NCBI GenBank assembly: GCA_049472395.1
Contig: JBLIRR010000003.1
Span: 1-64,000, forward strand
DNA from: JBLIRR01 sp049472395
Lineage (GTDB): Bacteria; SZUA-182; DTGQ01; JBLIRR01
DNA: 64,000 nucleotides
Direction: 5' to 3'
Shown here: piece by piece, positions 25,353 to 33,297 of the stretch
How the letters are laid out: each line of letters starts with the position of its first letter
How positions within the stretch are numbered: the first letter of the stretch is position 1
Translations under genes and position numbers: made by a program
Notes under the pieces: model-generated
Told to the model about the DNA's origin: nothing
What the model saw: the letters and a program-made list of their open reading frames with translations, nothing else
Database searches by the model: none

Positions 25353-28300
25353 ATCTCATTCTCCTTATTATTCGGCAAGAGCTTGCCGAGAATGACATTT
25401 TCCTTTAAACCCATCAGGTTATCTATCCTATGACCAACTGCGGCCCTGCCCAGCACAGACAACGTATCGCCGCCAAACGAGGACGCTGAGAGCCAGCTCG
25501 ATGAATGTTTGATGAGCATTCTTATGCCACTTAAAAGTTGAATAATTTGTAAATCTTCTCCTGCCTCATCAATCACTTCCGATTTTTCAAGTACTTTACT
25601 TGGGTAGAAGGAATTATATCGAGCCCCAACCTCTACTTTTCCGGACATTCCTTTCACTATAACTTCAAAATGCTGATCTGAGATATCGGACCCATTGGCA
25701 GAATAGATACTCTTAATTCCATCAATAAGCAATGGAAAGTACTTCTTCGGCAAGGGACGAAAATTAGCGTCTTTTTCTTTGTCAGTGATCTTTCGCAAAT
25801 CCATTTCGCTCTCGGCCAGAGCGTTGCAGCTTATGAACCTATCCACCTTCTGGATATCCTCGGTGATTCCGGCCATACCTAAAATCCCTCCGTGATGAAA
25901 GGTGCGCAGGGCCATCTGAGTTCCCGGTTCACCTATGGACTGGGCTGCGATGATCCCGACCTTAGCCCCGATATCTGGAAACATCCTGCTCACCTGATCG
26001 AGACCATAACACCTCTGGCAAATCCCCTTCCGCATCTTGCAAGTAAGCGGAGAGCGGATAAGCAGAGAGGATTTATTTTTGAGCATAGTATCAGCATACT
26101 GGCCTGCTCTGTGCGGATCGGCTATCACTTCTTCATTCCCCTCCTCCGCATCGATTAGGACGCGTCCGAATAGCTTACTGCACAGCTCATCCCGGCTTCT
26201 TTCATACCGGACTTTTACACCCCTGAATCTTATTTGAGGATTCCATCGGGAGATTCTTTCCCTGATTTCATTGGAAAATGCTCTTCCAACCTGTTCGAAA
26301 CATAAGTTGCTTTTATTGATATTACTTTTATCCCAGACAATAGATTCAATATACTGTTCTTTGAGTTTTTCCAAGAGGCTGGGCATTGGCCAGTCTTTTA
26401 GGTCAAGCCACTCATAGCGATAGGGCCCGATCCAAATACCCTCAAAAGCTTTCCCGTTTACTTTTCCATTAGACCTGGTACAAGTCTCTGCCGTGATCCT
26501 GAGCGGATGCGCGATTTCAACAAGTTTCCTGCTCACATACCCAGCCTCTGCTGTGCCAAATTTTTTATCAACCAGGGATGTCCTTGAGCCATATGATGAG
26601 GCGAAATACTCGCCAAGCTTCATCCCCTCCTTTAAGGAGGACCAAACTACCGGCGCGGGGGCACCTTCGACCACATCGGTGATCCTTTCCATCGGGCCAC
26701 GCATGCCAACCAGTTGATTCACGGTACTATAACTTCCCCGTGCCCCAGACTCTATAATGAGGGACACGGAGCTTTTCGGACTCTCTCTCAGACTGATTTT
26801 GACCTTATTTTCCATTTCAGCTGTTGCCGCTTCAGGGCGAGTCATGAAAATATTCATCACGGCATCGCGCCTATTGCTGAGGTCAGGCAGATCAAAAATT
26901 GAAAGAGTCACGCCGGAAGAGGTGGCCCTTTCAAAAGCCATCTCCTTGATGTGTTCTACAAGTTCCTGCCTCGCTTTGTCAGATACCATTCTCATGAACT
27001 TATACAGGTGTTGCGCTAAGGCCTTGCGATCAATGGGCCTGTTTCCGAATGAAATTCCTGTGATCCTTTTAAGGGCATCACGGCCTGCCGGAGTCATGGT
27101 CTGCAGAAACATACCAAGAGCTACATCCTGGCCCAGGTTCAAAGTGAGAGAGCCATTGGCAGGGGAAAACAGATTTGCAGAGGCCATCAGATTATCAGTT
27201 TCTTCCTTAGCTTTGGGTGTTACCACCCGGTGTACCGCAATGGTATCACCGTCGAAATCAGCATTATACCCTGCGGTTACTAAGGGATGCATGCTCACGG
27301 CATTATGATTATTAACCTTTGGGTAAAAGGTCTGGATTCCCAGGCGATGCAGGGTCGGCTGACGGTTCAGAAGAACCGGATTCTTCGAGCCGATCTCATT
27401 GAGAAGCTCCATGACCTTCTCCCTGTCTTTCATGGCCTCCTTATCCTTGCCGAGTTTTCCAATTGATCCCATACTCTTCTTTATCCTTTCCATTACTGCC
27501 TTATGGCTCAAAGGCCTTACATTTTGCCACTCATCCGAAAGCCTGGGCCACAAGAGAGGCTCGAAAAGCTTCACCATCATGGCATAGGGAAGACCACATT
27601 CATCTAATGTAAGGTTAGGATCTGGGATAATAACGCCCCTGCCTGAGTAATCCACCCGCTTGCCCAGAAGATTGGCTCGGAAAAAACCATTCTTGCCTCT
27701 CAGGTAGTAGGCCAGGCACTGCTCGATCTGCGTTCCATTCGATAAAGTGGAAGAAGGCCAGGCCTTATTGTTATCAATCACAGCCGATACTCTCCGTTGC
27801 AACTCTTTGATGTTTTTCCTGAAATCTTCTTTCCTGGCTTTGCCTTTTTGCAGTTGTCTCTTGAATTGCAGGATGTGCTGATAGAGAAGGTTGAGCTCGT
27901 TCCAGACAACCTGTTTCTTGCTGGTTTCAAAAGGTGGCCGCAAGTCTGGGGGGAGGACCGGCAAGACATTGAGCATCATCTGATCCGGTGATATGTGGGA
28001 GTGGAGAAAACAGTCAATAATCTCCAAACGCTGGCAAATCTGCCTTTGCCGGGAGGGTTTCTTTCCTTCCTCAATTAAAGAATGAAGCTCCTTAAGCAGA
28101 TGCCCGCGTATATCCCTTAAACGGCTTTCATTCAGCCCCTGTAGCAGATCATTGAGCAAGGAGATGGAGGAGGTACCCTCGGCAATCACCTCGGTCATTA
28201 GTTCATTCAAAAAATTCAAATCCTTTATTGAGGAGAAACATTCCCTTAACTTATTCACATCAGTCTGAGAGTCATTGCCCATTGTCAGTAGCTTTTCTTG

Positions 28301-31300
28301 TTTGAGCTTTGGCTTCTCTTTCCTGAGCTTTTTGTTGAATCGATCATGAAACTCACCGGAACTTTTAAGAAGCAAGGAAAGAAATAAAAAACTATCCAAC
28401 TGCTCCGTAAACCGCAAAACAGGCCTTTCCACCAGGAAGCTTTTAAAGATCTCGGATGAAAGGCCCAGCAGGGTAGCAGCCACCTCCATGAATACGACAT
28501 TGAACACCGGATAATCAAGCTCAATGTGACCAATTCTTGTACGCCGTACCTGGCTTTGGACATTCTCGATCTTACATTTCCTGCACCCTCCCTCACCATC
28601 GTTCGACACTACCAATGTCCCGCATTTGCACATACCGTCGACCAGGGGGCCAAAAATGGTTTGGGAGAAAAGGCCATTATCCTCATATCCTTCCCGCTCC
28701 ATTCCCATGAAGGGATCAGTGACTTCACCGGAAGAAAGCTCACGTATCTCATTATCGGTGGTCGGCCTGATGGATACAGAAGCGACCTTGTCTGGTGAGA
28801 GCAAGAAAAGTGATTTAAAGATATCTATTTCCTGGCCCTTATTGTTTAAAAACTCCATCTTTAATCCTGCCGCCAGAAGGTATCGGGAAAAAACCTTCAG
28901 AAATTCGGGTTGATTTGGTTTTGCCTTGGAATCTCTCCACAGCAACTCCCGCATCGCTGGATTATCTGATTTGATTGTCAACATTTCCTGCAGGATGCAT
29001 CGAGCATTGTAAGCCTCCAAGGCCCAGACCTCCATTTCGCCCATACGCTGACCGCCCTCTTTCTTTTTCCCCTGTAACGGCTGTTCCGAAATGCAGTTAT
29101 AGCTGTGCCTCGGGTATCCCCTGCCATGCACCTTGTCACCAGCCAGATGGTTTAACTTCATGATGTAGCAGTAACCAACAGTAACCTCTCTCTCAGTTTC
29201 CTTCACTTCCTGGCCCTTTTGCCCCTCATGCACTGAGGGGGGGAGTTTGAGACGGATCTTTCCTCCTGTTAATACATTATCAGACAGTCCCCTATTTTCC
29301 CTCTCAAGCAGCTTCCAGGAGTCCTTAAAGAGAGGAACCGGATATGAGTCCTTGCCCTGCCTTGCTGCGAGCCATCCGAGATGGGTTTCATAAAGCTGGC
29401 CGAGGTTGAGGCGTGAGATGACCCCCAGGGGATTCATAATGACTTCGACGTGGGTATGTTTGCCGATGAGATTATGCTCATGACTGCTATTGTAGTCAAG
29501 GAAATAGGGCATCTCCTCATCAGGCAGGACCGCTGAAACCACTCCCTTCCCTCCATGGCGGTTGGTGAGTTTGTCACCCACATGAGCTTCACGGGCTCTT
29601 TCCACCTTGATCCGGATCAACTGCCACACTCCTCTAGGCAACTGCTTTTCGCCTTCATCCCGGCAGATGATTTTGACGTCTGTTACCTGCCCCTCTTCTC
29701 CCTGAGGCACGGTAAAGGAGTGGTCCCATATGGCAAAATTGCCGGTCCTCATAGCTTTGCCGAGAAGCTGATACATTGAACTTTTTATCTTCTGATCAAG
29801 GTCAATAATCCCCACCAGCACATCACCCGGCTCCACCCATTGCCCCTGGCGGATGACACCTTTCTCGTCGAGCTTCTTCTTTCTTATATCCGAGCGGAAG
29901 ATATCTCGCGAGAGTTCCTCGCGGACGATGCGCTTTTTGGAATTTCTACCTTTCGCGTTCTTTTTCCACACCGCATACTCCCGCAGTTCAATTGCATATT
30001 CATAGGTATGCTTTGAGGTAAGCTTTTTACTCGCGCTTTCCGAGACTACGATAGCATCTTCATAATTGAGACCCTTATAAGGCATATAGGCTATCAGCAG
30101 GTTACGACCAAAGGACCATGGATAGGGACTCTCTGAGATATCTTTCTCATAACCGGTGTTAATCAGTGGTGGCTCTTTTTCCATAAGAGGCAAGGCCTGA
30201 CGCAGGGCTGAGCAGGCCATGAGCACCCGGCTGGCGTCGTTATGATGCAGGAAGGGGATCATCCTCGCGGGGAGACTGAACTGTTGAAGGCAGTAGGCAT
30301 CAATATAAGAGACCTTTTTAGCCTCGATAAGGGCGAATTCCTCATCGCACCGACGGGCACGGACCATCTTGCCCTGTAGCAGGTCATCTCTTTGATCATA
30401 GTAAGCTATCCAGGGCCCATCATTCTCCTCATCGGCAGCGGATAAATGCTTCTCCTCTCTCAGTATGCAGTGCTGATTTTTCCATATAACCTTCCGATAA
30501 GGGGCAGTCAAGAGGCCAAATTCGTTGACACGCGCTTCCAGGGGCACGGAAAGGGTAGCGCCAAGTCGTTCGCTCTGAGGTGTGTCTACCGGACAAAGCC
30601 GACCATAATGGCTCCAGTGGATGTCTCTTACATCTTTTATATGATCGCTTACCAGCCCGCCAGGGCCATAGAGGGTAATACGGCGAAACAGAGAGAGTCG
30701 GGCCAATCGATTATCATCCGGCACAAGACGTGAAAGCTCAGAGGTAGTGAGGAATTCTTTTACCTGTTTTAAAAGCTTATCATTGGACAGTGCTGCCTGT
30801 TCGATAAGATCTGCAACCTCTTGATCGTCCATAGTATCCTTTGGCCTCATGACAGCTTCGATATTGCGCAGTACCCTTGGTACCACTTCCTCAGCCATCA
30901 GGTTGCCCAGTAGTCGGATCCGTTTATTACTTAAGGAGCGTTTATTATCAAGGGGCAGTTCCTCTCCATGATAAAGAAGGTTGAGATATTCAACGATACC
31001 TTTAATATCCTCTATACAAAGATGAAGTTCTTGGAATTCCCTATCAAGAAATTTATCCAACCGAGCAAGCCGCCGGTTGATCTGGTAACGGCCCACGTGA
31101 GAGAGAATATTTCTCTGTAGCAGCTCTTTCTGTATCGCTTCCTTGACCTCCTCCACATTACTCATTTCTGATGTATCAATATGCAAGCTTTTGGGAATCT
31201 CCTCCCATACTCTTTGGCACCTGGCCAGACAGTCCTCCTCATTGCAAACAGGTGAACCAGAAAAAGATGTATTCTCTTGATCATCATGCATAGGTGGTGA

Positions 31301-31966
31301 GTATCCTAGAGCGCAGAGAAGTTGGTCAATATGATACCATTTATTGCGCCGCACCCTAACCCGCACCTGTCCGAATTTATCCTTGATCTTGTTTTGAAAT
31401 TTCTCCCGCTCACCATCCGGGATGTTCCTCATAATCAAATTGAGCTGATCAGGAGGATCAATTTTATGGATCTCGAACTCAAGTCGGGCACCACGTTGCG
31501 GGATCAATTCAGCCATATATACTGTCTCTCTGATATCATACGACTCGCTATGGAATCGAAATTTCTTGATCCTTTTCTCTTTAAAAAAAATGATCCCTGG
31601 GGACCGCACAAGCTGTGCGATCACCATCCGCTCTTTACCGTTCAGGATAAAGGTGCCCTCCTCAGTCATCTTTGGGATTCGACCAAGATACATAGTTTTT
31701 ACCTCTTCGTATTCCCCTAGTCGTACTTCAAGTGCAAGGAGCTGGGTAAAATCAATACCCCGATCGCGGCAATAGGCAGCAGGATCGCTGACATTAAGGT
31801 CATCTTCGAGAAGAATTTCGCAGTCTGTAACCTTCCATCCTCTATTTAGTGTAATCTTATTCAGGATTCTCTCTAAAAATTCTCTGCAGAGTTCTGCAAA
31901 ATCCCTCTTCCAGAATATAGTATAGGAATCGCCATGAATATTGATATTTTTACTGGTTATCTTCAT
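25349..31966 (-). CDS. rpoBC: Compact fused RNA polymerase beta/beta-prime subunit
   Basis: One 2205-residue chain contains RpoB then RpoC. In the RpoB part: GTFILNGKERMVIAQLVRSPG near 100, the rifampicin-site region at 408-437, HVGDKLTNRHGGKGVVS, and GEMEVWALEAY at 976-986. In the RpoC part: zinc site C1113/C1115/C1128/C1131, NLLGKRVDYSGR, the catalytic NADFDGD at 1568-1574, a bridge helix near 1776-1812, trigger-helix LRTFH at 2020-2024, and a C-terminal LSASSFGGDT-GLKENVILGKLLP. All core catalytic elements are present, so it should polymerise RNA with host alpha. It is shorter than separate subunits combined (about 2350-2750), and lineage insertions are absent. Ribosomal-protein genes usual beside rpoBC are absent. 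It is probably an accessory enzyme. Confidence 0.93.
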   Translation of the reverse strand: MKITSKNINIHGDSYTIFWKRDFAELCREFLERILNKITLNRGWKVTDCEILLEDDLNVSDPAAYCRDRGIDFTQLLALEVRLGEYEEVKTMYLGRIPKMTEEGTFILNGKERMVIAQLVRSPGIIFFKEKRIKKFRFHSESYDIRETVYMAELIPQRGARLEFEIHKIDPPDQLNLIMRNIPDGEREKFQNKIKDKFGQVRVRVRRNKWYHIDQLLCALGYSPPMHDDQENTSFSGSPVCNEEDCLARCQRVWEEIPKSLHIDTSEMSNVEEVKEAIQKELLQRNILSHVGRYQINRRLARLDKFLDREFQELHLCIEDIKGIVEYLNLLYHGEELPLDNKRSLSNKRIRLLGNLMAEEVVPRVLRNIEAVMRPKDTMDDQEVADLIEQAALSNDKLLKQVKEFLTTSELSRLVPDDNRLARLSLFRRITLYGPGGLVSDHIKDVRDIHWSHYGRLCPVDTPQSERLGATLSVPLEARVNEFGLLTAPYRKVIWKNQHCILREEKHLSAADEENDGPWIAYYDQRDDLLQGKMVRARRCDEEFALIEAKKVSYIDAYCLQQFSLPARMIPFLHHNDASRVLMACSALRQALPLMEKEPPLINTGYEKDISESPYPWSFGRNLLIAYMPYKGLNYEDAIVVSESASKKLTSKHTYEYAIELREYAVWKKNAKGRNSKKRIVREELSRDIFRSDIRKKKLDEKGVIRQGQWVEPGDVLVGIIDLDQKIKSSMYQLLGKAMRTGNFAIWDHSFTVPQGEEGQVTDVKIICRDEGEKQLPRGVWQLIRIKVERAREAHVGDKLTNRHGGKGVVSAVLPDEEMPYFLDYNSSHEHNLIGKHTHVEVIMNPLGVISRLNLGQLYETHLGWLAARQGKDSYPVPLFKDSWKLLERENRGLSDNVLTGGKIRLKLPPSVHEGQKGQEVKETEREVTVGYCYIMKLNHLAGDKVHGRGYPRHSYNCISEQPLQGKKKEGGQRMGEMEVWALEAYNARCILQEMLTIKSDNPAMRELLWRDSKAKPNQPEFLKVFSRYLLAAGLKMEFLNNKGQEIDIFKSLFLLSPDKVASVSIRPTTDNEIRELSSGEVTDPFMGMEREGYEDNGLFSQTIFGPLVDGMCKCGTLVVSNDGEGGCRKCKIENVQSQVRRTRIGHIELDYPVFNVVFMEVAATLLGLSSEIFKSFLVERPVLRFTEQLDSFLFLSLLLKSSGEFHDRFNKKLRKEKPKLKQEKLLTMGNDSQTDVNKLRECFSSIKDLNFLNELMTEVIAEGTSSISLLNDLLQGLNESRLRDIRGHLLKELHSLIEEGKKPSRQRQICQRLEIIDCFLHSHISPDQMMLNVLPVLPPDLRPPFETSKKQVVWNELNLLYQHILQFKRQLQKGKARKEDFRKNIKELQRRVSAVIDNNKAWPSSTLSNGTQIEQCLAYYLRGKNGFFRANLLGKRVDYSGRGVIIPDPNLTLDECGLPYAMMVKLFEPLLWPRLSDEWQNVRPLSHKAVMERIKKSMGSIGKLGKDKEAMKDREKVMELLNEIGSKNPVLLNRQPTLHRLGIQTFYPKVNNHNAVSMHPLVTAGYNADFDGDTIAVHRVVTPKAKEETDNLMASANLFSPANGSLTLNLGQDVALGMFLQTMTPAGRDALKRITGISFGNRPIDRKALAQHLYKFMRMVSDKARQELVEHIKEMAFERATSSGVTLSIFDLPDLSNRRDAVMNIFMTRPEAATAEMENKVKISLRESPKSSVSLIIESGARGSYSTVNQLVGMRGPMERITDVVEGAPAPVVWSSLKEGMKLGEYFASSYGSRTSLVDKKFGTAEAGYVSRKLVEIAHPLRITAETCTRSNGKVNGKAFEGIWIGPYRYEWLDLKDWPMPSLLEKLKEQYIESIVWDKSNINKSNLCFEQVGRAFSNEIRERISRWNPQIRFRGVKVRYERSRDELCSKLFGRVLIDAEEGNEEVIADPHRAGQYADTMLKNKSSLLIRSPLTCKMRKGICQRCYGLDQVSRMFPDIGAKVGIIAAQSIGEPGTQMALRTFHHGGILGMAGITEDIQKVDRFISCNALAESEMDLRKITDKEKDANFRPLPKKYFPLLIDGIKSIYSANGSDISDQHFEVIVKGMSGKVEVGARYNSFYPSKVLEKSEVIDEAGEDLQIIQLLSGIRMLIKHSSSWLSASSFGGDTLSVLGRAAVGHRIDNLMGLKENVILGKLLPNNKENEI

Positions 31967-32006
31967 CGGCTCGTTTTCCTTTCATTAATTTATCACAATA
32001 ATTATT

Positions 32007-32034
32007 ATATTATGAGAATATGTTAATGATGTAA
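32007..32034 (-). promoter_or_regulatory. Candidate sigma-70-type promoter upstream of the fused polymerase gene
   Basis: On the minus strand TTACAT (32034-32029), a 16-bp spacer and TAATAT (32012-32007) would start transcription about 35 nt before the ATG. It is an alternative or additional promoter to the -24/-12 element at 32107-32122. In such AT-rich sequence chance matches are common. Confidence 0.3.
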
Positions 32035-32088
32035 GGATAATCATAAGGGAGCTATCAGACGTTCTTAATTGTTGATTATACTTTTTAT

Positions 32089-32132
32089 ATTCAGATATTA
32101 CTTTTATGCAACCCAAGTGCCGATTAATCACC
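32089..32132. repeat. 47-bp-type element B, related to element A
   Basis: Partner of 23599-23645. The shared text includes the promoter core and 13 bp before the -24 box. Beyond it, B carries an extra ~20 bp inverted repeat that A lacks. The gap 31967-32327 holds only these regulatory elements; I see no gene in it. Confidence 0.5.
32107..32122 (-). promoter_or_regulatory. Near-consensus sigma-54-type (-24/-12) promoter B, upstream of the fused polymerase gene
   Basis: The minus strand reads CGGCACTTGGGTTGCA. It matches GGCAC-N5-TTGCA exactly, with GG-N10-GC spacing; only the T before GG differs from consensus. The start would be near 32096, giving a ~130-nt leader to the polymerase ATG at 31966. 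If the linked RpoN-like factor reads it, the module is self-activating. Confidence 0.6.
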
Positions 32133-32136
32133 ACAA

Positions 32137-32156
32137 GGAGAGTTACTCATCTCTCC
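32137..32156. promoter_or_regulatory. Inverted repeat upstream of promoter B
   Basis: GGAGAG and CTCTCC flank an 8-nt spacer as a perfect 6-bp palindromic arm pair, about 15 bp upstream of the -24 box. It could be a protein-binding site or a small hairpin. The AAA+ activator gene beside it lacks a DNA-binding domain, so no cognate binder is evident. Confidence 0.3.
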
Positions 32157-32327
32157 ATTTCCAATAAAAGATCTTATTAGGAGGTTAAGACTTCCGATAT
32201 TAAAGCATCCGGGTATTTTAACAAGGACATTGAATATGATCCAATGACGCGAATTGAATTACCAAATATAGGGATTCCACGTGAATTAGGAGACCATTTA
32301 GAAAAAATGGTATATGCTAACACAGCT

Positions 32328-33170
32328 TTATTCCCATCCTATTATTTCAAGGAATGGGGAGTTCTCCGGCGTTAAGAACATTGATCGGGAAATTGTATTT
32401 TCAAGTTCTCTCACATTTCCAGGCCATCTGTATTCTTTTAATCTTTGAGCAGTTTCATCGGATAATCGAAGATTCCTATTCATTTCTTTATTACTTTTAT
32501 TTAAAAAACATGAAGCAAGCAATGGGATATCCTCAGTCCGCTCCCGAAGCGGAGGCACCTCAATATGAATTACATTGATCCGAAAGTAAAGATCTGAATT
32601 AAAATTATTACTTTCAATTTCTGCGTTTAAGTCTTTATTTGTGGCGCATATCACCCTAAAATCAACATCTATTTCGTGTGGTGCTCCCATTTTAAGAACT
32701 TTCTTCTCTTGAATAACTCTCAGGAGCGCAACCTGCAAATAATGAGAGGCATAGCCAATTTCGTCCAAAAAAAGAGTTCCCCCCTCAGCCTCTTCAAAGA
32801 TTCCTTTCCGCTCTGGATCATTCTTATTGGGAAAATCCCTTATATTACCAAACAATGTACTTTCAAGGAGATTGCCAAATTGGGGAATAGCACTAATATT
32901 TATAGGTCTATAACGCTTATTGTTTCTATTGCTTTCTTTCCAGATACGTTTTGCCATTATTTCTTTTCCTGTGCCAGTCTCGCCAGTTATCAAAACATTA
33001 AGATCAGTGCGTGCACTTCTCTCTATGAGCTTTTTAAGTTCTTTAATTTTAGGGCTCTCCCCGATTATATCGGGATATTCTCTCATACTCCCTTGATTTA
33101 CTATTTGCTCTTTCGAATTAGACTCATACCACCCCTCACCGGAGCTTCTCTCTTGCATTATGGGTAACAT
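32328..33170 (-). CDS. Sigma-54-activator-type AAA+ protein lacking GAFTGA and HTH
   Basis: This 280-residue protein is essentially an isolated NtrC/PspF-family AAA+ domain: Walker A GETGTGKE at 63-70, Walker B GGTLFLDEIG at 130-139, LYFRIN at 194-199, PPLRERTEDIPLL, and sensor II WPGNVREL at 249-256. The GAFTGA loop that touches sigma-54 should follow LFG at 106-108 but reads DFPNKN (112-117). There is no N-terminal receiver or GAF domain and no C-terminal Fis-type HTH. It starts after TAGGAGG. Its promoter appears to be the ECF cassette at 33257-33281. It is the likely activator of the neighbouring RpoN-like factor, with a loop co-evolved to it. Alternatively it is a decayed regulator. Confidence 0.85.
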   Translation of the reverse strand: MLPIMQERSSGEGWYESNSKEQIVNQGSMREYPDIIGESPKIKELKKLIERSARTDLNVLITGETGTGKEIMAKRIWKESNRNNKRYRPINISAIPQFGNLLESTLFGNIRDFPNKNDPERKGIFEEAEGGTLFLDEIGYASHYLQVALLRVIQEKKVLKMGAPHEIDVDFRVICATNKDLNAEIESNNFNSDLYFRINVIHIEVPPLRERTEDIPLLASCFLNKSNKEMNRNLRLSDETAQRLKEYRWPGNVRELENTISRSMFLTPENSPFLEIIGWE

Positions 33171-33256
33171 TTTATATTGTTCCTCCTAAAATAAGCCTAA
33201 ATGGTTATCATGATTTTTTTTAATTATTCCCATTCTTTCGCGCTCTTGTTGACATA

Positions 33257-33281
33257 GACGAAAAATAATTTTTTTTTCTCA
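33257..33281 (-). promoter_or_regulatory. ECF-type promoter cassette, copy 3 (upstream of the AAA+ activator)
   Basis: TGAG (33281-33278), a 17-nt spacer and CGTC (33260-33257) are followed by text nearly identical to the ECF sigma leader, including GCGAAAGAATGGGAAT. The sigma start codon is retained here but opens only a 15-codon reading frame (MGIIKKNHDN) that stops before the activator gene. Rearrangement thus placed the ECF promoter in front of the activator gene. Confidence 0.5.
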
Positions 33282-33297
33282 AAAAAAATCGATAGAA

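Noticed and set aside
26757..27308. 183-codon plus-strand open frame
   Set aside because: It lies antisense inside the RpoC-like part, over the region of the catalytic NADFDGD motif. The minus strand has clear protein homology there.
32181..32375. 65-codon plus-strand frame with protein-like text (PNIGIPRELGDHLEKM)
   Set aside because: It has no start near its beginning, overlaps the activator gene's 3' end antisense, and matches no family I know.
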